The position numbers and the translations under genes are program-made. From Ammoniphilus sp. YIM 78166 (lineage in GTDB: Bacteria; Bacillota; Bacilli; Aneurinibacillales; RAOX-1), in assembly GCF_004522215.1 (NCBI RefSeq), contig NZ_SDLR01000007.1, forward strand, positions 1-64,000: a stretch of 64,000 nucleotides of DNA, read 5' to 3'. Below, one piece after another: positions 18,314 through 28,100 of the stretch; position 1 is the stretch's first letter, and each line of letters opens with the position of its first letter. The notes below the pieces were generated by a model. That model ran no database searches and was not told the origin of the DNA. It saw nothing but the letters and a program-made list of their open reading frames with translations.

Positions 18314-18357
18314 GGCAGTGCCTCCTTTCTTAAAAATAATAGATACTTCTAGCTTAT

Positions 18358-18558
18358 TCAAGCTTTTGCTCTTGTTGCATCCTCAGTGGTGGTAAACCAG
18401 CGAATGACCTGCTGGAGAACGGAGTAAGAGCGAGACTCGGATTCTTCTTCTAACGTCAGTAAGCCAGGGTTTTCACTGGAAAATTGTTTGATCTGTTCCC
18501 ATGACATGGGCTTTAGTATTTCAATCAATTGTTCTGTAGAATAGGAGCTGTGTACCAT
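18358..18558 (-). CDS. hypothetical protein
   Basis: A 66-residue soluble protein rich in Ser, Gln and Glu, mostly helical by composition. A strong AAAGGAGG precedes ATG 18558. It ends 44 bases before yokU on the same strand, so the two probably form a small operon. I do not recognise it. Confidence 0.55.
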   Translation of the reverse strand: MVHSSYSTEQLIEILKPMSWEQIKQFSSENPGLLTLEEESESRSYSVLQQVIRWFTTTEDATRAKA

Positions 18559-18676
18559 CAAAGTCCTCCTTTTATCGGGGCAGAGCAGTATACTATCTAT
18601 CGTAACAAAGTTAAAATGAAATTCTTGTCGGTACCTGCGTGATTTTCCTGTAGAATATTGTTAGGAGGTGTAATAC

Positions 18677-19153
18677 ATGAAAAAATCTTTTAAAGAGCAG
18701 AAGGCAGTTTCGCTTGAAGAGCTTCAGGACCGTTTAGAAATCGTAAAGGAATTGAAAGAAACGGACACAGAGGCATATTATATACGCAAGGATCGTGAGA
18801 CGGGAGAGCATTATCTGCACTATTCTTTCTTGCATCTGAATGTAGCGGAGGGCGGCACAGAGGAATTGTTTCATCATCTGCTCCCCATCGAGAACGATGA
18901 TGTTCTTTCTTATGTTTTTGAGGAAAAATCGTATACGTATCCTGACGAGTGGAAAGGCCGCTATTTGCGAACAGGAGAAGAGGGGATGGTTTGGTTCGAA
19001 GCCAATCCCGAAGGCGACTATGAGCACTATGCTGCGAAGGGACAAGAAGCTCAGCAAAAGCTAGAAGCGTTTAAGCAGGCAGGGGCATACGATGATGATG
19101 CCATTCGCAAGCTGTTAAGTGATATGGAGAAGATGTTTGACGATAAGAAATAA
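18677..19153 (+). CDS. hypothetical soluble protein
   Basis: A 158-residue acidic protein without membrane segments. The middle (residues 38-115) has alternating hydrophobic and aromatic residues suggesting beta structure (GEHYLHYSFLH, GMVWFEANPEG), and the C-terminal 40 residues are helical and highly charged. AGGAGGT precedes the ATG by seven bases. It stands alone between divergent and convergent neighbours. I do not know the family. Confidence 0.65.
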   Translation: MKKSFKEQKAVSLEELQDRLEIVKELKETDTEAYYIRKDRETGEHYLHYSFLHLNVAEGGTEELFHHLLPIENDDVLSYVFEEKSYTYPDEWKGRYLRTGEEGMVWFEANPEGDYEHYAAKGQEAQQKLEAFKQAGAYDDDAIRKLLSDMEKMFDDKK

Positions 19154-19250
19154 AAGTAAGAGCTAGAGCGCAATGATGGGAGCTGGCGGATCGCTCGGAT
19201 GACGTACCGCAAGCTCGCGTTCGGATTCGGATGCTCACGAAACTAATTAA

Positions 19251-19290
19251 AACAAAACGAGGTTCCCTTCAAGGGAAACCTCGTTTTGTT
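19251..19290 (-). terminator. terminator of acnA
   Basis: A 14-base perfect stem (AACAAAACGAGGTT with AACCTCGTTTTGTT) lies eight bases past the aconitase stop on the minus strand. Confidence 0.92.
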
Positions 19291-19298
19291 TATCATGA

Positions 19299-22004
19299 TT
19301 AGTTCGTAGCCAACTGGCGAAGAACCGTTTGTAGGATACCACCATTGCGGTAGTACTCGATGTCTACCACGCTGTCCAAACGAACGATAGCGCCGAATTC
19401 GAAGCTGGTTCCATCTTCGCGAGTCGCTTTCACGGTGATGGATTGGCCAGGTTGAACGTCGTTGTTCAAGCCTGTGATGTCGAAGGTTTCGCGTCCAGTC
19501 AAACCTAGAGTTTGAGCGTTGGTTCCTTCAGCGAACTGAAGTGGAAGTACACCCATACCTACCAAGTTGCTGCGGTGGATACGCTCGAAGCTTTCTGCGA
19601 TTACTGCCTTCACGCCAAGAAGGAAGGTACCTTTTGCCGCCCAGTCACGGGAGCTTCCAGTTCCGTATTCTTTACCAGCGATAACGACTAGGTTTGTGCC
19701 ATCAGCTTGATACTTCATGGAAGCATCATAGATAGACATGACTTCATCTGTAGGCAAGTACTTCGTTACGCCACCCTCTGTACCAGGAGCGATCTGGTTA
19801 CGGATACGGATGTTCGCGAAGGTACCGCGCATCATGACTTCGTGGTTACCACGGCGAGAACCGTAGGAGTTAAAGTCTACGCGATCTACGCCGTTCTCTT
19901 GCAAGTAAGAGCCAGCAGGGCTGTCAGCCTTGATGTTACCAGCTGGAGAGATGTGGTCTGTTGTTACAGAGTCACCCATTAAAGCTAGAGCGCGTGCGCC
20001 TGTGATGTCAGCTACATCATTTAACTGGTCACCCAACTCCTTGAAGAATGGAGGCTCTTGGATGTAAGTGGATTTTTCATCCCACTCGTAGATTTGGCCT
20101 TCTGGAGCATCGATTTGGTTCCAACGCTCATTAGCTTGGAATACATTCTCATAACGCTTGCGGAACAATTCAGGACGAACGGCTTTGCTCAAAGCTTCTT
20201 GGATCTCTTGAGAAGTTGGCCAGATATCCTTTAAGTAAACCGGTTGATCGTTCTGATCGTAGCCAAGTGGCTCGGTAGTTAAATCGATATCTACAGTTCC
20301 TGCAATCGCGTAAGCCACAACTAATGGAGGAGAAGCCAAGTAGTTTGCTTTTACTTGAGCGTGAATACGTCCTTCAAAGTTACGGTTACCGGAAAGAACA
20401 GCAGCTACTGTCAAGTCGTTGTCAGCAATCGCTTGCCCTACTTCTTCAGGAAGCGGACCGGAGTTTCCGATACAAGTTGCACAGCCGTAACCTGCAACGT
20501 GGAAGCCAAGTGCTTCAAGAGAATCTAAAAGACCAGCTTCTTGCAAGTAGTCGGTTACCACGCGGGATCCTGGAGTTAAAGAGCTCTTTACGTAGGCAGG
20601 CTTCTTCAATCCTTTAGCCACTGCTTTTTGTGCTACTAATCCAGCACCTACAAGAACGCTAGGGTTGGATGTGTTCGTACAGCTCGTGATCGCTGTAATA
20701 ACAACAGCTCCGTTTTTCATGACGGTCTTTTCGCCGCCAGCATGCTCAACGGTTGCTTCCTTCTTCAAGTCGTCTTCAGACAATCCGAATCCGCCTTTTT
20801 CGATTGGAGTGCGAACCGCTTCATTGAAGGTTTGTTTCATAGCCGTTAGCTCTACTCGGTCTTGAGGACGCTTAGGACCTGCAAGGGAAGGAACAACGGT
20901 AGCAAGATCCAACTCAACCACGTCAGAGTACTCAGGCTCTGGGCTGTTTTCAGTCAAGAACATGTCTTGTGCTTTATAGTAAGCTTCAACAAGAGCGATC
21001 TGCTCTTCGCTGCGGCCTGTTAATCTCATGTAGTTCAAGGATTCTTGGTCAACTGGGAAGAAGCCCATGGTTGCGCCGTACTCAGGTGCCATGTTAGCAA
21101 CGGTTGCACGGTCAGCTAAGCTCATCTTCGCCACGCCAGGTCCAAAGAACTCAACGAATTTACCTACAACGCCTTTTTTACGAAGGATGTTGGTTACGGT
21201 AAGAGCTAAGTCTGTTGCGGTAGCTCCTTCAGCAAGGGTGCCGGTTAATTTGAAACCAACGACTTCAGGAGTTACGAAGTATAAAGGCTGTCCAAGCATT
21301 CCTGCTTCTGCCTCGATACCGCCTACGCCCCAACCTACAACGCCAAGACCATTGATCATGGTGGTGTGGGAGTCCGTACCTACTAGGGAGTCAGGGTAAA
21401 CTTCGGTTGTGCCATCTACGTCTTTTGTAGCAGCTACGGAAGCTAAGTACTCCAAGTTAACTTGGTGAACAATCCCTGTGGACGGAGGAACAGCGCGGAA
21501 GTTATTGAAAGCCGTTTGCGCCCAACGAAGGAAACGATAACGCTCAGCGTTGCGTTCGAATTCGATCTTTTCGTTTTGCTCTAGTGCGTCTACACTTCCG
21601 AAGTTGTCAACCATAACAGAGTGGTCAATAACAAGGTCTACTGGAACTAGAGGGTTGATTTTGGATACATCTCCGCCAATGCGCTGCATGGTTGCACGCA
21701 TAGCAGCCAAGTCTACTACCGCAGGTACTCCCGTGAAGTCTTGAAGAACGATACGTGCAGGCTTAAATGGAACTTCTTGATTCGGGTCGCGCTCCACCGT
21801 CCAGTTTGCCAACTTGTTGACATGCTCCTCGGTGATTGCTTTCCCGTCAAATTCACGAACGGCTGCTTCCAAAAGAACTTTAATAGAGTATGGAAGCTTG
21901 GATACTGGGCCAAGCTTATCTAGGCCTTTTAAGGAATAGTAGGTATAGCTTTTTCCACCTACTTGGAGTTCCGATCTTACGCCATAGTGGTCTTTCTTTG
22001 CCAT
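19299..22004 (-). CDS. acnA: aconitate hydratase
   Basis: A 901-residue monomeric aconitase (AcnA/CitB type) of the TCA cycle that interconverts citrate and isocitrate. The 4Fe-4S ligands are the Cys in ITSCTNTSNPSV and the pair in GCATCIGNSG. The swivel domain from about residue 680 has GDSVTTDHISPAG and the GSSRDWAAKG substrate loop. AcnA-type proteins can also bind iron-responsive RNA when the cluster is lost. A strong AGGAGG precedes the ATG. Its upstream region carries a palindromic operator shared with the divergent IclR gene. Confidence 0.97.
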   Translation of the reverse strand: MAKKDHYGVRSELQVGGKSYTYYSLKGLDKLGPVSKLPYSIKVLLEAAVREFDGKAITEEHVNKLANWTVERDPNQEVPFKPARIVLQDFTGVPAVVDLAAMRATMQRIGGDVSKINPLVPVDLVIDHSVMVDNFGSVDALEQNEKIEFERNAERYRFLRWAQTAFNNFRAVPPSTGIVHQVNLEYLASVAATKDVDGTTEVYPDSLVGTDSHTTMINGLGVVGWGVGGIEAEAGMLGQPLYFVTPEVVGFKLTGTLAEGATATDLALTVTNILRKKGVVGKFVEFFGPGVAKMSLADRATVANMAPEYGATMGFFPVDQESLNYMRLTGRSEEQIALVEAYYKAQDMFLTENSPEPEYSDVVELDLATVVPSLAGPKRPQDRVELTAMKQTFNEAVRTPIEKGGFGLSEDDLKKEATVEHAGGEKTVMKNGAVVITAITSCTNTSNPSVLVGAGLVAQKAVAKGLKKPAYVKSSLTPGSRVVTDYLQEAGLLDSLEALGFHVAGYGCATCIGNSGPLPEEVGQAIADNDLTVAAVLSGNRNFEGRIHAQVKANYLASPPLVVAYAIAGTVDIDLTTEPLGYDQNDQPVYLKDIWPTSQEIQEALSKAVRPELFRKRYENVFQANERWNQIDAPEGQIYEWDEKSTYIQEPPFFKELGDQLNDVADITGARALALMGDSVTTDHISPAGNIKADSPAGSYLQENGVDRVDFNSYGSRRGNHEVMMRGTFANIRIRNQIAPGTEGGVTKYLPTDEVMSIYDASMKYQADGTNLVVIAGKEYGTGSSRDWAAKGTFLLGVKAVIAESFERIHRSNLVGMGVLPLQFAEGTNAQTLGLTGRETFDITGLNNDVQPGQSITVKATREDGTSFEFGAIVRLDSVVDIEYYRNGGILQTVLRQLATN

Positions 22005-22053
22005 GTCATAACCTCCTTATGGATTGCGTATGTTTATCCTAAGATCCCCTGAA

Positions 22054-22078
22054 GTTTCAACAGATGAAACCGAGTTTC
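22054..22078. promoter_or_regulatory. operator A, acnA side
   Basis: A perfect palindrome GTTTCA-N5-TGAAAC (22054-22070) with a third half site GTTTC at 22074. It lies just downstream of the acnA -10, where a bound repressor would block transcription. It matches operator B in reverse orientation. Confidence 0.7.
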
Positions 22079-22090
22079 TTTTACGTTCCC

Positions 22091-22096
22091 ATTATA
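22091..22096 (-). promoter_or_regulatory. acnA -10 element
   Basis: TATAAT on the minus strand, 87 bases before the acnA ATG. The -35 is not clear. Confidence 0.5.
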
Positions 22097-22169
22097 CACT
22101 TAAAATTGGGAGCCGTACACAACTATTTTCTCGGAATTTCTCCTGAAAATCATCAATTTTAGGAAGCGA

Positions 22170-22198
22170 TTTACGAAATGCTCCTCCTACGTTATAAT
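22170..22198 (+). promoter_or_regulatory. promoter of the IclR-family gene
   Basis: TTTACG (22170-22175), 17 bases, and TATAAT (22193-22198), about 115 bases before the regulator start. Operator B begins ten bases after the -10. Confidence 0.65.
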
Positions 22199-22207
22199 AT
22201 TAACAGA

Positions 22208-22233
22208 TGAAATGCAGTTTCATGGTATGAAAC
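22208..22233. promoter_or_regulatory. operator B, iclR side
   Basis: A half site TGAAAT, a three-base gap, then a perfect palindrome GTTTCA-N5-TGAAAC (22217-22233). It mirrors operator A across the 308-base divergent gap. Confidence 0.7.
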
Positions 22234-22312
22234 TCCTTTAATACTCACATGCTTATCGTATCCATTCTTACTATAAAATACAATTCGAACTAAGGAAGGG
22301 GAGGTGGAATAC

Positions 22313-23059
22313 ATGGAGGAGAAGAAAATGACCGTGCGCGCAGTGGAACGTGCGCTGGATATTCTTATCTGCTTTACGGATAAGCAGGAGCTGACCTTAA
22401 CGGAGATTACAAGCCAGGTGGGGTTGAATAAAAGTACGGTGCATCGGTTATTGGCTTCTTTGGAAGGAAAGGGTTTTCTGCTGAGGGACCAAACCACGGA
22501 TAAATACCGGCTGGGATTTCGACTGTGGGAGTTGACGGCCAATCTGATCCGGGAAGATGACCCGGCCTTGTTGTTTTTGCCAGAGATGGAAAAGCTTCGA
22601 GATTTGCTTGGAGAGACGATTAGCTTGTACGTACGGGATGGCCGAGAGCGTATCCGCATTCAGGCGGTAGAAAGTCAGCATACCATCAGGCGTGTAGCTC
22701 CGATCGGGCTTCGGCTGCCGTTAGCGGTTGGGGCGTCGAGCAAGGTCCTTGTTGCGTTTGCGGAACCCTCGGTCAAGGACATGATTTTGCAGGATCCTGC
22801 CTGGCCTGATTCGATCGACAAAGAGCAGTACATCCAGCAGTTGGCCCATATCGAACAGGTAGGATTCGCCATGAGCGTAGAGGAACGGGAGCAAGGCACC
22901 TCTGCCGTTGCGGCACCTGTCTTCAACCGGGCAGGGGACGTGATCGCTGCCCTTTCGGTATCAGGCCCTGCAGAGCGTCTGACCACAAATAAAATGATCG
23001 AGATGGCTCCAGCTGTCATGGCCGCGGCGCAGCGCATGGGGAAAATCGCAAAAAAATAG
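22313..23059 (+). CDS. IclR-family transcriptional regulator
   Basis: A 248-residue regulator. A winged helix-turn-helix fills residues 5-65 (AVERALDILICF, EITSQVGLNKSTVHRLL), and the C-terminal effector domain runs from about 80 on (GETISLYVRDG, LPLAVGASSKVLVAF, AAPVFNRAGDVIAALSVSG). It is transcribed away from acnA. Two matching palindromes in the shared gap, one over each start region, suggest it controls both acnA and itself; IclR relatives such as KdgR bind similar TGAAA/TTTCA sites. The effector is unknown. ATG 22313 is used rather than GTG 22304, which lies inside the ribosome-binding site. Confidence 0.9.
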   Translation: MEEKKMTVRAVERALDILICFTDKQELTLTEITSQVGLNKSTVHRLLASLEGKGFLLRDQTTDKYRLGFRLWELTANLIREDDPALLFLPEMEKLRDLLGETISLYVRDGRERIRIQAVESQHTIRRVAPIGLRLPLAVGASSKVLVAFAEPSVKDMILQDPAWPDSIDKEQYIQQLAHIEQVGFAMSVEEREQGTSAVAAPVFNRAGDVIAALSVSGPAERLTTNKMIEMAPAVMAAAQRMGKIAKK

Positions 23060-23169
23060 ACAAAACATCCGAAAATGTTACAGAAAAATCACCCACCTTC
23101 TGACAAGCTTTTCCGTCATATTTTGTTATGATTAGCATAATAAGAAGTCAACGGGAAAGGGTGAAGGCG

Positions 23170-23652
23170 ATGAATACGGAACAATTCTACTCCTTGAAAG
23201 AAATGGCCAAGGAACTCGAGACAACATGGCAAAGTATTCGCAGCTGGAAAGAGCAGTACTACCAGTTCGTCCCTATGGAGACCGCCGGCAAGCAGGCTTG
23301 GTTCCGGCCAGAGGCCATTGAGATCTTTCGCTTCATTAAAGAGGCCAAGGAAAAAGGCATGGATCACCATGATATCCGGGCAGAGCTGTTTAAGCTGAGC
23401 GGGCAGGTGGACAATGGGGAAGAACAAGAGCATCTTGCGCCACAAGTTGATATGGTGATGGTGGAGCCGCAGCTGCTCGAGGAGATGCAGGAAACGATTC
23501 AAGCGCTGCAAAAAGAAGTGCAGGAACTCAGGGCCAAGTGGACGGAGGTTGAAGTGGCGAAGAGGGACCAGCTTCTGATGGACAACCTAAGGGATATGCG
23601 GGATAAGAAGAAAAAAGGGCTCTGGAGCCGAGTGATGAATTTTACTTTATAG
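23170..23652 (+). CDS. MerR-like DNA-binding protein with coiled coil
   Basis: A 160-residue protein. Residues 5-70 resemble a MerR-type winged helix (YSLKEMAKELETTWQSIRSWKE), followed by an acidic linker and a coiled coil at about 100-145 (EEMQETIQALQKEVQELRAKW). The basic tail KKKKGLWSRV follows. The layout recalls RacA-like or chromosome-associated MerR proteins more than metal sensors, as no Cys ligands are present. The target is unknown. Start 23170 follows GAAGG. Confidence 0.7.
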   Translation: MNTEQFYSLKEMAKELETTWQSIRSWKEQYYQFVPMETAGKQAWFRPEAIEIFRFIKEAKEKGMDHHDIRAELFKLSGQVDNGEEQEHLAPQVDMVMVEPQLLEEMQETIQALQKEVQELRAKWTEVEVAKRDQLLMDNLRDMRDKKKKGLWSRVMNFTL

Positions 23653-23664
23653 CGGACGGATATG

Positions 23665-23712
23665 GGACAGGCTGTATGAAAAAGCGCACACTTTTTCATA
23701 CAGCCTGTTCTG
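23665..23712 (+). terminator. terminator after the MerR-like gene
   Basis: Twenty-base arms (GGACAGGCTGTATGAAAAAG and its near-exact complement) form a very stable hairpin; the tail TCTGTTGCATTTT is only moderately T-rich. Confidence 0.8.
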
Positions 23713-23772
23713 TTGCATTTTACCCCTTCTTTGGTAGAATGTTCAAATAGAAAAGGTCAGGAGATGACGGAC

Positions 23773-24855
23773 ATGAAAATTAAGCAGATCGAACTCTTAA
23801 AACAGTCTACCCCACTAAAAAAGCCATTTAAGACGGCGCTGCGCACCGCCTACACAGCGGACGAAATCATTGTTCGCCTAACAGCAGACACAGGGGAAGT
23901 CGGTTACGGAGCCGCTCCGCCGACCGCTGTCATCACAGGAGACACGCTGGAGTCCATCAGCCATAATATAGAGGATTTTCTCCTTCCTCGTTTGGTAAAC
24001 CAGGACATGGATGAGTTAGAATCCCTTTTACATACGGTGTCGTCCGCTCTTGTGAATAATACGAGTGCAAAAGCGGCTGTAGACATGGCACTATATGACT
24101 TATGGGCGCAAAAGCATAACGCTCCCTTATATCAGCTCTTGGGTGGAGCGCGTTCCACGCTCGAGACGGACATTACCATCAGCGTGAACGCCCCCGAGGA
24201 AATGGCCGATGACGCGGCGAATGCCATTGACCAGGGTATTTGCATGCTTAAGATTAAAGTAGGAAACGATGTTCACCTAGACCTGGAACGAGTAAAGGCC
24301 GTTCGCGAGAGGGTTGGCAAGAATGTGCTCATTCGACTCGATGCCAACCAAGGCTGGAATCGCAAGGAAGCCGTTCGCATCATCCGCCAGATGGAAGACA
24401 TGGATCTGCGAATTGAATTGGTGGAGCAGCCGGTCAAAGCGCATGACTTGGAAGGTCTCAAATGGATTACCGATCGAGTGGACACACCGATTCTAGCAGA
24501 TGAAAGTATGTTTTCCCCTCGCGATGCGCTAAAAATTTTAGAGATGAGAGCCGCGGACTTGATTAACATTAAATTAATGAAATCGGGCGGGATCTATCAA
24601 GCGCTGAAGATCAATGCTATCGCAGAGTCGTATGGCGTCGAATGCATGATCGGCTGTATGTTAGAGAGCTCCATTGGAATCACGGCTGCGGCTCATCTGG
24701 CCGCTGCCAAAAAGAATATCACACGTGTGGATCTTGATTCCGCCCTGCTATTGGCTGAAAATCGAGTAGTAGGCGGCGTTCAGTATAACGGGTCCGAGAT
24801 GACATTGGGAAAAGGAAATGGATTAGGCATCGAAGGCTTAATTTTTCCGGAATGA
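23773..24855 (+). CDS. ykfB: L-Ala-D/L-Glu epimerase (dipeptide epimerase)
   Basis: A 360-residue enolase-superfamily enzyme closely like B. subtilis YkfB, which epimerises L-Ala-D-Glu from murein peptides so that they can be hydrolysed. The catalytic lysines sit in LKIKVG (about residue 160) and INIKLMKSGG (about 266), with metal ligands in RLDANQG, ELVEQP and ADESMF. The opening PLKKPFKTALRTAYTA matches the family's substrate loop. ATG 23773 has AGGAG nine bases ahead. The usual neighbours ykfA, ykfC and ykfD are absent. Confidence 0.9.
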   Translation: MKIKQIELLKQSTPLKKPFKTALRTAYTADEIIVRLTADTGEVGYGAAPPTAVITGDTLESISHNIEDFLLPRLVNQDMDELESLLHTVSSALVNNTSAKAAVDMALYDLWAQKHNAPLYQLLGGARSTLETDITISVNAPEEMADDAANAIDQGICMLKIKVGNDVHLDLERVKAVRERVGKNVLIRLDANQGWNRKEAVRIIRQMEDMDLRIELVEQPVKAHDLEGLKWITDRVDTPILADESMFSPRDALKILEMRAADLINIKLMKSGGIYQALKINAIAESYGVECMIGCMLESSIGITAAAHLAAAKKNITRVDLDSALLLAENRVVGGVQYNGSEMTLGKGNGLGIEGLIFPE

Positions 24856-24916
24856 ATTGACAACGGCCAGCATTAATGATAGTTTTACATATATGTATTT
24901 TAAGTGAATATTCGAC

Positions 24917-25025
24917 CTTATCGAGAGAGGTGGAGGGACTGGCCCGATGAAACCCAGCAACCGCAGAGCTTGGCTACTGCAGGTGCTAATTCCAGCAGGA
25001 CTGACGCGATGTCCTGGAAGATAAG
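24917..25025 (+). promoter_or_regulatory. SAM-I (S-box) riboswitch upstream of metH
   Basis: The classic S-box landmarks are present: P1 closed by CTTATC and GATAAG, then AGAGGTGGAGGGACTGGCCC, GATGAAACCCAGCAACC, and the GGTGCTAATTCC segment. SAM binding would favour the terminator that follows, lowering metH expression when methionine is plentiful. Confidence 0.96.
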
Positions 25026-25037
25026 AAGCTGATAGCG

Positions 25038-25066
25038 AAACTTCTTCTTATCGGGGAAGTTTTTTT
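25038..25066 (+). terminator. SAM riboswitch terminator (metH)
   Basis: AAACTTC and GAAGTTT arms followed by seven or more T sit 12 bases after the aptamer and form the expression platform. Confidence 0.88.
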
Positions 25067-25160
25067 CTTTGTTAAGAATTGTCAGCACAAACCTGCGTGT
25101 ATAAATGTTACACTATTTTAAATTATATAGACTGTTTTTAGGTGGAGGGAGAGAGGACCT

Positions 25161-28100
25161 GTGTCCAAGACGAGCATCAAACAACAATTAGAGAAGAAAA
25201 TCCTTATCTTAGATGGGGCCATGGGTACGATGATTCAGCAGGCCGATCTAACAGAGGAGGATTTTGGCGGAGAAGCCTTAGACGGCTGTAATGAAATGCT
25301 TAACCTCACGCGTCCGGATGTCATCCGTGGAATTCATGAACTGTACCTGGAAGCGGGTGCCGATATTATTGAAACGAATACGTTTGGAGCCGCTAGTGTA
25401 GTATTAGCTGAGTATGATCTGCAGGATCGTGCGGTAGAGATTAATGCTGCGGCAGTAAGGCTTGCTAAAGAGGCTGTAGATGCGTATTCCACGCCAGAAT
25501 GGCCGCGCTATGTGGCAGGGGCGATGGGACCTACAACCAAGACTCTATCCGTTACCGGCGGCATCACCTTTGATGAGCTTGTCGAGTCATACCTTGAACA
25601 AGCGAAAGCCCTGATTGAAGGCGGCGTGGATGTGCTGCTTTTAGAAACGGCTCAAGACATGCTGAATGTCAAAGCGGGAAGTATTGGGATTAGAAAAGCT
25701 TTTAAAGAGCTGAATGTGGAGCTTCCGGTCATGATCTCCGGTACGATCGAACCGATGGGAACGACTCTAGCAGGTCAAAACATCGAGGCCTTCTATATTT
25801 CCTTGGAGCACTTGCGTCCGATTTCCGTAGGATTGAACTGTGCAACTGGTCCGGAATTCATGAGAGACCATATCCGCACCTTGTCCGATCTCGCCCAGTG
25901 TGCCGTCAGCTGTTATCCGAATGCTGGTCTCCCGGATGAGAATGGACACTACCATGAATCTCCACAAGCCTTGGCCACGAAGTTGGCTGGATTTGCGGAA
26001 AAAGGCTGGTTGAACATGGCGGGAGGCTGCTGTGGTACGACGCCGGACCATATCCGAGCGATGGCGGAGCTATTAAAGGAGTATAAGCCACGGACAGAGA
26101 TCAAGCCTCATGGGCATGTCGTATCCGGAATCGAGCCTGTTTATTTGGAAGCAGACAATCGCCCTTTATTTGTTGGGGAGCGGACGAATGTTATTGGTTC
26201 CAAGAAATTCCGTGATTTGATTAAAGAAGGTAAATACGAAGATGCCTCTGAAATTGCTCGCGCTCAAGTGAAAAAAGGTGCACATATCATCGACGTGTGT
26301 TTAGCGGATCCTGACCGCGATGAAACAGAGGATATGAGCAAGTTTTTGGGCTATGTGGTTAATAAGGTTAAGGTTCCGTTGATGATTGACTCCACGGATC
26401 CGGCTGTTATTGAGCTAAGCTTAAAGTTTTCGCAAGGAAAAGCCATCATCAACTCCATTAACCTGGAAGATGGAGAAGAGCGCTTTGAGCAGGTGGCTCC
26501 ATTGATCCAAACCTACGGGGCGGCGGTCGTTGTCGGTACGATTGACGAATCCGGCATGGCGGTCACTCGCGAAAAGAAACTGGAAGTGGCCCAGCGTTCC
26601 TATCACTTGCTTGTCGATAAATATGGAATCAACCCGCAGGATATCATCTTCGATCCGCTTGTGTTCCCTGTTGGAACAGGAGACCAGGCTTATATCGGAG
26701 CGGCCCTTGAGACCGTAGAAGGGATCCGTTTGATTAAAGAAGCTATGCCAGAGTGTCAGACGATTCTTGGGGTAAGTAACGTCTCGTTCGGTTTACCTGC
26801 GGCTGGCCGCGAAGTGCTCAATGCCATCTACCTTTATCATTGTACGAAGGCTGGCCTGGACTATGCGATCGTGAATACGGAGAAGCTTGAGCGCTTTGCC
26901 TCTATCCCAGAGAAGGAAAGAACGCTCTCGGAAGAGCTTTTATTTAACACGAATGATGAGATCCTAGCCGAGTTTACCGCTTTCTACCGGGAGAAAAAAG
27001 CAACCAAAAAAGTAGAAGTGAGCAACTTGACGCTCGAAGAGCGCTTAGCCCAGTATGTGATCGAAGGATCGAAGGATGGGTTGGTCAAGGATCTAGATGA
27101 AGCTTTGACCAAGTACGCGCCTTTGGATATTATCAACGGACCTTTGATGGCAGGGATGAGCGAAGTCGGTCGCTTGTTCAATAACAATGAACTGATTGTC
27201 GCTGAAGTATTACAAAGTGCGGAAGTCATGAAAACCTCCGTTGCTCACTTAGAGCCTTATATGGAAAAAGCGGATTCCTCCGTGAAAGGAAAGATCCTCT
27301 TGGCTACGGTTAAAGGGGACGTTCATGACATCGGCAAAAACCTGGTAGAAATTATCCTATCCAACAACGGCTACCAAGTGGTGAACTTAGGGATCAAGGT
27401 TCCGCCAGAGGAGCTTATCCGCGCTTATCGCGAAGAGAAGCCCGATGCGATTGGTTTATCCGGGTTGTTGGTTAAATCCGCCCAGCAAATGGTCTTAACA
27501 GCCCAAGACTTAAAAGCGGCGGGCATTGACGTACCGATCTTAGTAGGTGGGGCAGCCCTAACCCGTAAGTTCACGGAAAACCGTATTTCTCCTGAGTACG
27601 AGGGATTAGTCCTTTACGCGAAGGATGCCATGAACGGATTAGATCTGGCTAACCAGCTGATGGACTACGAGCAGAGAGAGCAGCTGGTTCAAGAACTGAA
27701 GGAAGCCCGTCTGGCTAAGTTGCAGGCGCAGGAGGTAGCTCCGACGGAAACGAAGGTAGCGGATGATCAGCCGAAAGTATCCAATATTGATCGGAACGCA
27801 CCGATCTTTACGGCACCTGACTTTGAACCGCATGTGTTGAAAAACTATCCGCTGGCTTATCTTCAGCCTTACCTCAATTGGAGAATGCTGCTTGGCAAGC
27901 ATATGGGATTGCGCGGCAACGTCGAAAAGCTGATCGAAGAAGGAGATAAGAAAGCTGTTGAATTAAAAGAAGTGATGGATCAATTGCTACTTGAGGCAAG
28001 AGAAGGCGGGTTGGTTCAAGCCCATGGAATCTATCAGTTCTACCCGGCTCAAGCCGATGGGGACGATATCCTCATTTATGATCCGAAAGACCATTCCCGT

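Noticed and set aside
19707..21913. Several reading frames opposite or inside acnA
   Set aside because: They overlap a complete, highly conserved aconitase and have no ribosome-binding sites or recognisable domains.
23128..23169. Upstream start of the MerR-like gene
   Set aside because: The ATT-type start adds residues unlike the domain start; the ATG at 23170 has the better ribosome-binding site.
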